DNA from: CAIZQW01 sp942493055
GTDB taxonomy: Bacteria > Verrucomicrobiota > Kiritimatiellia > RFP12 > UBA1067
DNA length: 64,000 nt
Reading direction: 5' to 3'
NCBI GenBank assembly: GCA_942493055.1
Contig: OW818680.1
Span: forward strand, 5,022,001-5,086,000
The position numbers were made by a program, and so were the translations under genes. The notes below the pieces were generated by a model. That model searched no databases and was not told the DNA's origin. It saw nothing but the letters and a program-made list of their open reading frames with translations. Below are positions 18,016 through 26,826 of the stretch, in pieces (position 1 is the stretch's first letter; each line of letters begins with the position of its first letter).

Positions 18016-21000
18016 ATGAAACGCATTCATTGTTTAACCGTCCTCTGGCTCGCAGCGCTGACAGGGGCACCCTTCGTTTATGGGGCTGAAGCGGGGAAGC
18101 CGGTCGAACTGCGTTGCGAGTCCAAAATCAATCCCGACGGGATTGATGGGACGGCTCCCCGCCTGAGTTGGCGCATGGATTCCGCCAATCTTGGAGCGGC
18201 GCAAACCGCCTATCAAATTCAGATTGGCTCGAACCAGGAACGTCTGGCGCAAGGCCAGGCGGATGTATGCGACAGCGGAAAAATCAGTGCGGATGCCATG
18301 GTTGTGGAGATTCCCGGGAAAGTAGCCTTGGTTTCCGAACAGCGTTATTGGTGGCGGGTGCGCCTCTGGGATGAACGGGGTCAGGAACTGCCCGCGTCGG
18401 ATGCGGCAACCTTTTTGACCGGCAAAATGAAACCGGAAGATTGGAAGGGAGGATGGATTGGGCCGGATCTTTTTGTGGAACCGCAGCCAGGAATCGGCAA
18501 GGCGGAGGGATTTTTATACAAGTCCAAAAATCAGAATGACCCCGGCTCGGTGACGATCGATTTGGGCCAGGCCCGTTCCATCGATACGATTGTCGTGCAC
18601 CCGAAACGGTTCAAGCAATGGAGCCTGTTGGAGTGGGTGGATGGATGGATGTTTCCGTTGCGATACAAGATCGAGCTTTCCGACAATGATCGTTTCGAAT
18701 CGGCGGAAACCGTGTATGCGACTGGGGACAAGGATGCTCCGAACCCGGGCTGGCAGCAGTGTGTCTTTCCGGTGAAACACAAGACCGGCCGTTTTGTGCG
18801 GTTTGTTTTTGAGAAACTGCAAGCCCGCTGGCCCGGAGCGCCGCTTTATGGTGCCTTGGGCGAAATCGAGGTGTTTTCCGCGGAAAATAATGTGGCATTG
18901 GGCGCTCCGGTGAAACCGACCGAAGGCCTGCCCCTTTTAAGCAACAGCACGATCGAGGGTAAAGGATGGGCGCCGGGGCTTCTCACTGATGGTAAAGCGC
19001 TGGCTCCGAAAGCGGAGGAAAAGGCCTTGGTCGAGGCCCGTCGTCATGAGCATGGAGCCATTTATCTTCGAAAAGAATTTTCAGTTGAAAAACCGGTGTC
19101 GCGCGCGGTGCTTTCCTTTAGCGGTCTTGGCTATAGTGAGTGTTTCATCAACCAAGTGAAAGTGGGCGATTACCTGATTGGTCCAGGGTGGACTCAATAC
19201 AACAAGCGGACTCCTTATCTGACTTTTGATGTGACGGATCGGTTCAAGTCCATGGGCAAGCATGCCCTGGATGTGATTCTTGCCGATGGATGGTATGGAC
19301 TGGATGGTGATCCCTATGGTGGCTTTGAGTATTCGACACAGATTTACATGGATATTCCTAAGCTGCGTTTGAACCTGCGGCTGATTCATCCCGATCAAAC
19401 CGAGACCTGGATCGTTTCGGATAAGAGCTGGAGCTGGTCTCGGGGGGAGATCGTGCGCAGCACAATTGTTTCCGAAGATATCGACCTTCGAAAGGTGACC
19501 CAACGCGAATGGAAACCAGTGGTGGATGTCGCCGCTCCGGCCGGACGTTTGGAGCACCAAAAGGAAGATTTCAACCGCGTGATCGACCGCGTCAAACCGG
19601 TTTCGGTCAACTACGACCAAAAAACCCAGAGTGCCGTTTATAATTTTGGCAGAGAGCTGAACGGTCTTCTTGAATTTAAAACCATCGGGAAACCGGGGCA
19701 GCAGATCAGTATCACCTCGCGTCCCAAGGAAAAAACCAACACAAGAGTCAGTAAGTTCTGGCTGGCGGGAACGGGCGAAAAGGAAGTGTATTCTCCGCGA
19801 TTTTTTTATACAGCGGCGACTGATGTCATCGTCAAAGGATTAACCGCGCCACCCGAGCTGGATGACTTGGTTATGCGCAATCTGACTTCCCAGGCAACCT
19901 CGGTGGGCGATTTTAAATGTTCCGATGATTATTTGACCTGGTTGCACGATGCCACTCGGCGGACAATGGTCAATTACACCACCTTTCTTCCGAACGACCC
20001 CACCCGAGAATACAAAGCCTGGGTCCAGGACTGCCAAGGTACGTTCTGGTCCTATATTTATCAATTTCAGGAATCCAAGCCGATGTTCGCCCGCTGGGTG
20101 GATGCGATGATCGACACCCAGCAGGAGGATGGAAATGTCGCCGAAGTTGCACCCGGGGCGAAGTTTAACGCCTACAACAGTCCTTGGTGGGGTGGGATGT
20201 CGATCTGGATGCCTTGGCAGTATCGCCTCTATACGGGCGATGACCGTTTGATCCGGACCCATTATCTGGCGATGAAGCGGTATCTGGAATTCTTGCAAAA
20301 GATGGCGGAGCAAAGTGGCGGCGTGCAGGACTGGGGGCTCCTGGATTGGTTTCCCGTGGAAGAAACTCCACGCGAAATGATCAATACGCCGGCGCACTAT
20401 GAATACGCGAATATCATGGTTTCCTCTGCGGAGTTGCTCGGGAAGAGCGAGGATGCGCAGCGCTTTCGCGAGATGGCCCGGGAAGTGCGGAAGACCTTCA
20501 ACGATCATTTCCTCGATTCCACGACGGGAATCTACGGCAAGCCTGGCTGGAAAGTGAAACACGGAAATTGGAATGTCCCGGTCGCCTTGAACGTATTGCA
20601 TCAGGAATGGTGGACAGGGGACCGGCCATGCACTCAAGCGGGTCAGATCATGCCCCTCGCGCTGGGATTCGTGCCCGATGATCCGGCGGTGAAAACCAAG
20701 GTCACGGAAGCGTTGTTCAGGGAAATTGCGGCCCACAAGGATCACCTGAGCACGGGATTTGTGAGCACCCCGTATCTTTTGGATCAACTGACCGATCTTG
20801 ATCCGGAACTGTGCTTCAAGCTGGTGACACAGAGGGATTTCCCATCCTGGTATTCCATGACCAAGGGAGTTGGAAATGATCTCCTCATGGAAACGTGGTC
20901 TGGGGGCAAGGCAATGATGCCATCCTTGGGCGGCTCCGTTGGACACTGGTTCTATGCTGGGTTGGCTGGCATCCGACCCGATCCCAGTGCGCCCGGTTTT

Positions 21001-21306
21001 AAAAAAATCCTGATTAAGCCCGCTGTGGTGAGCGGACTCGAATGGGTCGAATGTTCCTATATATCACCCTTCGGCAAGATCATCAGCAACTGGCGCAAAC
21101 AAGAGGGGAAATTGGTCATGAATGTGACGATTCCACCCAATACCACGGCTCGCGTCTTTATCCCGGCCAAGGATATTGGCTCCATCACGGAGGCAGGCAA
21201 CCCCGTCGACAAATCTACAACCGTGAAATTTTTACGGATGGAGGATAAGACGGCAGTATACGAAATCAGCTCCGGCCACTATGAGTTCAAAACGGTAAGC
21301 CTATAG
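18016..21306 (+). CDS. GH78 alpha-L-rhamnosidase with inserted discoidin-like domain
   Basis: A 1096-residue exported enzyme starting MKRIHCLTVLWLAALTGAPFVYG. An N-terminal fibronectin-like region (LRCESKINPDGIDGTAPRLSW) is interrupted at about residues 160-300 by an F5/8C-like module (GSVTIDLGQARSIDTIVVHP). The rhamnosidase N-domain follows (YLRKEFSVEKPVSRAVLSFS, ILADGWYG), then the (alpha/alpha)6 barrel. The usual DCPxRE-type motif appears as NDPTREYKAWVQD, with Asp661 and Glu665 in the acidic positions but without the Cys. Late motifs WYSMTKGVGNDLLMETWSGG and SVGHWFYAGLAGI are typical. GH78 enzymes remove terminal alpha-L-rhamnose with inversion. The gene lies 21 bases after the previous stop. 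A second GH78 is at 50144. Confidence 0.88.
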   Translation: MKRIHCLTVLWLAALTGAPFVYGAEAGKPVELRCESKINPDGIDGTAPRLSWRMDSANLGAAQTAYQIQIGSNQERLAQGQADVCDSGKISADAMVVEIPGKVALVSEQRYWWRVRLWDERGQELPASDAATFLTGKMKPEDWKGGWIGPDLFVEPQPGIGKAEGFLYKSKNQNDPGSVTIDLGQARSIDTIVVHPKRFKQWSLLEWVDGWMFPLRYKIELSDNDRFESAETVYATGDKDAPNPGWQQCVFPVKHKTGRFVRFVFEKLQARWPGAPLYGALGEIEVFSAENNVALGAPVKPTEGLPLLSNSTIEGKGWAPGLLTDGKALAPKAEEKALVEARRHEHGAIYLRKEFSVEKPVSRAVLSFSGLGYSECFINQVKVGDYLIGPGWTQYNKRTPYLTFDVTDRFKSMGKHALDVILADGWYGLDGDPYGGFEYSTQIYMDIPKLRLNLRLIHPDQTETWIVSDKSWSWSRGEIVRSTIVSEDIDLRKVTQREWKPVVDVAAPAGRLEHQKEDFNRVIDRVKPVSVNYDQKTQSAVYNFGRELNGLLEFKTIGKPGQQISITSRPKEKTNTRVSKFWLAGTGEKEVYSPRFFYTAATDVIVKGLTAPPELDDLVMRNLTSQATSVGDFKCSDDYLTWLHDATRRTMVNYTTFLPNDPTREYKAWVQDCQGTFWSYIYQFQESKPMFARWVDAMIDTQQEDGNVAEVAPGAKFNAYNSPWWGGMSIWMPWQYRLYTGDDRLIRTHYLAMKRYLEFLQKMAEQSGGVQDWGLLDWFPVEETPREMINTPAHYEYANIMVSSAELLGKSEDAQRFREMAREVRKTFNDHFLDSTTGIYGKPGWKVKHGNWNVPVALNVLHQEWWTGDRPCTQAGQIMPLALGFVPDDPAVKTKVTEALFREIAAHKDHLSTGFVSTPYLLDQLTDLDPELCFKLVTQRDFPSWYSMTKGVGNDLLMETWSGGKAMMPSLGGSVGHWFYAGLAGIRPDPSAPGFKKILIKPAVVSGLEWVECSYISPFGKIISNWRKQEGKLVMNVTIPPNTTARVFIPAKDIGSITEAGNPVDKSTTVKFLRMEDKTAVYEISSGHYEFKTVSL

Positions 21307-21323
21307 CAAAACAGACCAGCCCT

Positions 21324-22430
21324 ATGAAATTGAATATAACGAAAACCATCAGCTTCCTGATGCTCGGAGCCGCGATCCTGCTGCCACTGCGTGTGCAGGC
21401 CGTTGCTCAGACTGCATCCGTCCACCAGGCGACCGCTGATCCCGTGATTTGCACCTGGAAGAACGACGCCAAAGCAGCCCTGAGCTTCACCTTCGATGAT
21501 GGCACTGTTGACCATTTCACGCAGGCCGCGCCGATGTTGGAGAAACACGGACTGCGGGGCACCTTTTTCATCGTTATCAATTGGATCGGAAAAGGGAATA
21601 AGCTGACCTGGGACCAGGTGAAATCCCTGTCCGAACGCGACCACGAGATCGGGAACCATTCCCTGACCCACGGCAACTTGGCCACGCTCAGCGACAAGGG
21701 CGACCTAGTGAATTTGGAAAATGAAATCTTGACCCCCATCGGCATCATCAAAGAGAAAATCGGGGTGCCCCCGGTCACCTTTGCTTATCCGCTCAATGCC
21801 CGCAAGCCGCCGGTCCAGGCCATGGTCGAGCAACACCACATTGCCAGCCGACTCATATCCAAAGGATATAACGGCACCAAGTTTAACCTCGAAACCGCCA
21901 ATTTAGCGGTCGATTCCCTCATCGCAAAGGGAGGGAACTGGGCGGTAATGATTCATGGAATCGATCCGGCGGTGAAGGGCTACCTGCCCTTCGCTGATCC
22001 CGCTCTGCTTGACCAACACTTCGCGTATGTAAAAAGCCGCGAAAAGGAGTTGTGGGTGGATACCTTTGCCAACGTGACCCGGTATCAGCTCACGGCGGCC
22101 GCCTGCGAGGTAAAGTCCCTTCAAAATACCCCGGGGCTCATGGAATTCGAGTTGATCGGCAAAGAGCCCAACAAAACGGAAAAGAACGTGCCCCTCACCA
22201 TCCGAATTGACCGACCCAAAGCCGTCGAAGCCAGCCAGGGAAAGCGCAAACTGCAGCTGCGCTCGCAAGGCAATGCCACGCTCTGCTGCGATGTGCTCCC
22301 CAATGCCGGCCCGGTACAGGTTCGCTTTGATAAGAACGGCTACAGCCTGCAGTCGTGGTCGCCGCTCAAAGGAAAGACGCTTACGTGTAATATGCAGGTA
22401 ATGGGGAAAATTCAAAAAACGATGGAGTGA
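21324..22430 (+). CDS. Polysaccharide deacetylase (NodB/CE4-like) with borrowed C-terminal tail
   Basis: A 368-residue exported protein. The NodB fold shows LSFTFDDG (Asp58, Asp59) and NHSLTH (His112, His116), the metal-binding triad used for N- or O-deacetylation of glycans, plus FAYPLN near residue 155. Residues about 250-330 form a small beta domain. The last 36 residues, from VRFDKNGYSLQSW to KTME, match the ends of the two six-hairpin glycosidases; over 111 nt I count about 19 differences from 17884-17994. That region has no counterpart I know in deacetylases, so it looks transferred by recombination. The gene is 17 bases after the GH78 and is followed closely by the haem-propeller gene. 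Confidence 0.85.
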   Translation: MKLNITKTISFLMLGAAILLPLRVQAVAQTASVHQATADPVICTWKNDAKAALSFTFDDGTVDHFTQAAPMLEKHGLRGTFFIVINWIGKGNKLTWDQVKSLSERDHEIGNHSLTHGNLATLSDKGDLVNLENEILTPIGIIKEKIGVPPVTFAYPLNARKPPVQAMVEQHHIASRLISKGYNGTKFNLETANLAVDSLIAKGGNWAVMIHGIDPAVKGYLPFADPALLDQHFAYVKSREKELWVDTFANVTRYQLTAAACEVKSLQNTPGLMEFELIGKEPNKTEKNVPLTIRIDRPKAVEASQGKRKLQLRSQGNATLCCDVLPNAGPVQVRFDKNGYSLQSWSPLKGKTLTCNMQVMGKIQKTME

Positions 22431-22444
22431 TCCGTGAAGAATTT

Positions 22445-25400
22445 ATGAGAACAAGAATGCAGAGGATAATGTGCGGGGGCGTTTTGTTTACGGCCATTCT
22501 AGGGGCGGTTACCGTCATGGCAGCGGCGCCGGACGATTACCGGAAGGCTGGCAACTGGCTTGATACCATCACGGCCTCCTGTGCCGCCAGAGGCAAGGCG
22601 GGCGTGGTGTCCAAGCCTCTCCCGAAACAGGTGGTCAGTCCGATCTTGTGCGCCACGAACGAAGCGTATGTGCTGACCCTGGATGTCTCCGGGCAGGAAT
22701 ACCTGTCGTTGCGTGTTAACGATGCCAACAGAGGTATTGGAGCCGACTATGCTGTCTGGGCTAACGCCAGGCTGACGACGGCGGATGGCCAAGAGGTCTG
22801 GCTGGATGAGCTGAAGCCGGAAGGGGTCGAGCTCGGATATTCCAGTTTTGTTGCCGTTGCGCAAGAGGTCACGATCGGGAAAAAGAAATTCCAGCACCAG
22901 CTTTACGCCAACGCCCCCAGCAAGGTCTGCTACCGGCTGGATCCGGCACGGAAGTTCAAGACCTTTGAGGCCTCTGTCGGTCTTGACAAAGCTGCGAGCG
23001 GCTTGGTCAAGTTCACGGCCAACAACGTGCGCAAGGTTTCACTGTTCTGGGATCAGTTGATGCAGGATTTTCCGGATCAGCGCGGACTGGTCTATGCGGC
23101 GTTCGACTGGTGCCGCCAGGACAAGTTGGACATTTGGATGCCAGCAACCGCCTTTGAGCCAAAGGCGAAGGAATGTCTGGTGCAGAGCGGGAAGGTGCTG
23201 AAGACGGTGGCCGCGGCCGGGGGCGATGTCAAGCAACTGGGTGACGGACTGAAAGCGCTGGAAGAGACGTTCGCGGCTAAGGACGTTGATTGGAAGCGGC
23301 TGTATTTCAACGTGCATGGCCTACGTCGCAAAATCCTCCTGTCCCATCCTGCTTTGAACTTCGACAAGATTTTATTCAACTGCAATCCGCCGGCCACCTT
23401 CAGCCACAACGTCGACCAGTATCTTGGCAGCAACAGCCGGATGGGGCCGGGCCTCGCCCTGTTGAGCGACTGGAAGAGCGACAAGCCACAGGTGAAAGCC
23501 ATTCTCGCGGGCAAGCTGCCGGCTGGCGCTGTCCGAAGTCCGGACCTCCATTATGATGCGGACAAGGTGGTCTTCGCGTTCTGCGACCATTCGATGCCCC
23601 ACAGGAAGCGCTATTTCCTCTACGAGGCAGCCATTGACGGTTCGTGGGTGCGCCAGCTCACCGGGACGACGCGCGATCCCTTCACCACGTGGAATAACCG
23701 CGCCACGGTGGTGATCGAGGATAACGATCCGGCCTATTTGCCCGATGGCGACATTGTTTTCGTTTCCAGCCGTTCCCAGTCCTTTGGACGCTGTCATGGG
23801 CGCTACAATCCGTCGATGGTGCTTTACTCATGCGATGGCAACGGCGACAACATCCGGCAGCTCTCCTACAACAACGAGAATGAGTACGAGCCAGCCATCC
23901 TGAACGATGGCAAGATTATTTTCTGCCGCTGGGAATATACGAACCGGCACCAGATGCTTTTTCACAAGCTCTGGCAGTGCCGTCCGGACGGCAGCAACAT
24001 TGGCCACTACTTCGGCAACGACATGATCGCGCCCATGATGTTCACCGAGGCAACGCCGATCCCCGGATCGCGCAAGGTCGTCACCACCGCCATGGGGCAT
24101 CACACCTACAGCACCGGCACGGTGGACTTGCTTGATGTGGACAAGGGCGAGAATAGTGAGCAATCGATCACGCATATCACGCCGGAGACGCCTTATCCGG
24201 AGACCCAAGGCATGCCCAGTCCGCACTACAGCCATCCGTATCCGATCACCGAGACGCTTTTCCTGGTGTCGCGGGCCAACCACCCTGTGCCGCCTCATGG
24301 GATCGTCCCACTGCCGAACGACCGCGGCATCTACCTGGTCGATACTGAGGGCAGCCGCGAGCTGTTGTACGAGAACCCGGACGTGGCCTCGGTGTCGCCG
24401 ATCGCCATCCGTAAACGTGAGCGGCCGCCAGTATTGCCGAAGAGCGAGCTGGCCAAAGGTGCCGATGAGATGGCCACGGTCTATGTGCAGAATGTCTATC
24501 TGACCCGCAACGATCCGCAGGGCCTGATCAAGCCGGGCTCGATCAAGGCGATCCGGGTCAATGCCCTGGGCGTGCAGCCGCGCGCCATGCGCACCGCGCT
24601 GAGTGCAACTGTTCCGGTGGAGATTCCCAAGAAGGTGCTCGGCACAGTGCCTGTCGACGCCAACGGCTCCGCCTTTTTCAAGGTTCCGGCACGGACGGCC
24701 TTGCAGTTGCAGACCATTGGCGAGGACGGCATGGCCATCCTGACGGAGAAGAGCTTTTTCTATCTCCAGCCGGGCGAGAAGCGAAGCTGTGTCGGCTGCC
24801 ATGAGCCGGGCGGGGTAACCCCGCCTACGGGGGACTATTCCAGAGGGATGGAGCCCATGGCGTTGAAGCCGGGTGCCGGTCCGCAATATAAGGGCGGACT
24901 CAGCTTTATGCGGACAGTCCAGCCGGTTCTCGACCGCTATTGCATTACCTGCCATGGTTTTGATGAACCGAAAAAAGCCTTCTCGTTGATCCATGATGGC
25001 AAGATGTCGTGGCCGCAGTCGTTAACGGAACTGGTCAAACGAGGCGACCACCAGCTCGGTGAATACGAATACATGGACAAGATGCGCGGTCGCGAACAGG
25101 TCGACAGCCGGAATATCAGCCGCCCCTATGAGTTTTATGCCCACAGTAACAAGGTTTCGAAGATGCTGCTGGAAAATCACGGCAAGGTGAACATGGACCG
25201 CGACAGTTATATGCGGGTGATCGAGTTCCTAGATCTCAATGCCCAGTGCTATGGCGATCTCTTTCCCAACAAGCTGGAACAGCGCCAGATCAACGGCAAG
25301 GCCATGGCCGAGCTGCGCGCATATATCAAAGAATTGTTCGGGGAGAAGCTCGCTGCGCAGCCAGAGCGTGCCCTCATCAACACGGTGCAGGTGGATGAAA

Positions 25401-26758
25401 GCCGGATCCTGATGGCGCCGCTGGCCAGTGCAGCCGGCGGCTGGGGACAAATCAAAGGCTGGGTGGACAAGAACGATCCCGGCTTCCTGAAGATGCAGCA
25501 GTTGGTCGAGAAGTGTATCATCCACAGCCCAACCGAGAACACCAACGGCTGGGAACCGACCATCGAGCAGGGCGGCGGCGAGCAGTGGGTTGTTGAAGAT
25601 CAACAGAAATACCTGAAGTGGATCAACGCCAAACCATCTGAGCACCCTCAGTCCAAATTCCCGGATCAAGCCGAGTTGAACGCATTGCTTCCGACTGCCA
25701 TGGTTGGCACTGGAGAGAAAACGCGGATTATCGGAGTCATGCGGAGCGCCCTGCAGGGCAAGGACTTGACGATTATGGGGATTGGCACGTCGATCATGGC
25801 CGGAGCCAATGCCTCCGATTTCAAAAAAACGTCATTATCTCCCCTTGTCTATGATTGGTGGGTGAGCAAGTTCCCCTCTGCACAATTCAAATTCATCAAT
25901 GCAGGGATGGGAGCCTCATCGGCGGTTTATGCCGCCCATCGTGCCGAGAGGGATATTTTAAAGTTTAATCCTGATTTCACGGTGATTGATTATACTGCGG
26001 GTGACAGAAACTTTGAGGCCGAGGGGCTCGAAGGCTTGATCCGTAAGATGCTGATCCAGCGTCCGCAGTCTGCCATGCTATCCATTATCCAAGGCGGTCA
26101 GAATCCGGGCAAGGTGGCGGACGTGCATGTTGCTATTTGCGAAAATTACGGGATACCCATGTTGAGCGTTCCGCAGATATTTCAACCACTGTTGAAATCC
26201 GGCCGCATAACCTGGAACGACTGGTCAACGGACACGATTCACCCGAGCAATTCCGGTCATAAGATGATTGCCGACTTGATCATCAGCTACCTCGAAGTGT
26301 GCTATAAAGAAGTGGCGACATCTTCCAAGCCCGTTGAAATCGGCGAACTCAAACCGCCTGTGACAAAAAACGGCTTTGAAAAATCAACGGTGCATGATGC
26401 CGCCACTCTTGTTTCTGATGATATGGGAAGCTGGACCATAAACCGTGGAACTCATTTTTGGAACAATTCCTGGTCTGCAAATTCCGAAGGCAAGCCGATG
26501 GTATTTAAAGTGAAATCCAAATCGCTCATTTTCGGGTATAGAAAGACAATTAAGCCGACCAACGGAAAACTGATCATCAACATGGATGGAAAGCAGCTCA
26601 AAGAAGTCGATCCGAATTTCAAGAAAGGGTGGGGGGATTTCGTTCCCAATGAAACCGTCTTCAAAGCAGACATGGCTGAACAGCACACCATTGAATTCAT
26701 TTACAGCGGAAGTCCGGGCGAGCCCATCTTGATAAAATACCTGTTGATTGCGGAGTAA
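22445..26758 (+). CDS. HzsA-like dihaem beta-propeller fused to SGNH esterase
   Basis: The ATG at 22445 gives a signal peptide (MRTRMQRIMCGGVLFTAILG) and 1437 residues; the GTG at 22427 overlaps the deacetylase stop and is less likely. Order: NPCBM-like domain (about 30-210, DYRKAGNWLD...QEYLSLRV), a helical stretch, then a TolB/WD40-like propeller with recurrent CDHSMP, DNDPAYLPDGDIVFVSSR and NNENEYEPAILNDG, as in the hydrazine synthase alpha-subunit middle domain family. Two c-type haem motifs follow, CVGCH (Cys782) and CITCH (Cys833). From about residue 1085 an SGNH hydrolase is appended (GIGTSIMAG, NAGMGAS, DTIHPSNSGH), ending in a beta domain. The paralogue at 46813 stops exactly where this fusion begins. 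True hydrazine synthesis is not implied; the role in glycan breakdown is unknown. Confidence 0.8.
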   Translation: MRTRMQRIMCGGVLFTAILGAVTVMAAAPDDYRKAGNWLDTITASCAARGKAGVVSKPLPKQVVSPILCATNEAYVLTLDVSGQEYLSLRVNDANRGIGADYAVWANARLTTADGQEVWLDELKPEGVELGYSSFVAVAQEVTIGKKKFQHQLYANAPSKVCYRLDPARKFKTFEASVGLDKAASGLVKFTANNVRKVSLFWDQLMQDFPDQRGLVYAAFDWCRQDKLDIWMPATAFEPKAKECLVQSGKVLKTVAAAGGDVKQLGDGLKALEETFAAKDVDWKRLYFNVHGLRRKILLSHPALNFDKILFNCNPPATFSHNVDQYLGSNSRMGPGLALLSDWKSDKPQVKAILAGKLPAGAVRSPDLHYDADKVVFAFCDHSMPHRKRYFLYEAAIDGSWVRQLTGTTRDPFTTWNNRATVVIEDNDPAYLPDGDIVFVSSRSQSFGRCHGRYNPSMVLYSCDGNGDNIRQLSYNNENEYEPAILNDGKIIFCRWEYTNRHQMLFHKLWQCRPDGSNIGHYFGNDMIAPMMFTEATPIPGSRKVVTTAMGHHTYSTGTVDLLDVDKGENSEQSITHITPETPYPETQGMPSPHYSHPYPITETLFLVSRANHPVPPHGIVPLPNDRGIYLVDTEGSRELLYENPDVASVSPIAIRKRERPPVLPKSELAKGADEMATVYVQNVYLTRNDPQGLIKPGSIKAIRVNALGVQPRAMRTALSATVPVEIPKKVLGTVPVDANGSAFFKVPARTALQLQTIGEDGMAILTEKSFFYLQPGEKRSCVGCHEPGGVTPPTGDYSRGMEPMALKPGAGPQYKGGLSFMRTVQPVLDRYCITCHGFDEPKKAFSLIHDGKMSWPQSLTELVKRGDHQLGEYEYMDKMRGREQVDSRNISRPYEFYAHSNKVSKMLLENHGKVNMDRDSYMRVIEFLDLNAQCYGDLFPNKLEQRQINGKAMAELRAYIKELFGEKLAAQPERALINTVQVDESRILMAPLASAAGGWGQIKGWVDKNDPGFLKMQQLVEKCIIHSPTENTNGWEPTIEQGGGEQWVVEDQQKYLKWINAKPSEHPQSKFPDQAELNALLPTAMVGTGEKTRIIGVMRSALQGKDLTIMGIGTSIMAGANASDFKKTSLSPLVYDWWVSKFPSAQFKFINAGMGASSAVYAAHRAERDILKFNPDFTVIDYTAGDRNFEAEGLEGLIRKMLIQRPQSAMLSIIQGGQNPGKVADVHVAICENYGIPMLSVPQIFQPLLKSGRITWNDWSTDTIHPSNSGHKMIADLIISYLEVCYKEVATSSKPVEIGELKPPVTKNGFEKSTVHDAATLVSDDMGSWTINRGTHFWNNSWSANSEGKPMVFKVKSKSLIFGYRKTIKPTNGKLIINMDGKQLKEVDPNFKKGWGDFVPNETVFKADMAEQHTIEFIYSGSPGEPILIKYLLIAE

Positions 26759-26826
26759 TCGACTTCTGCTTGAAGGCTGCCTTAACTGCCTGAATGTCTT
26801 TTCCTAAACCTACACTGGATAATAAA

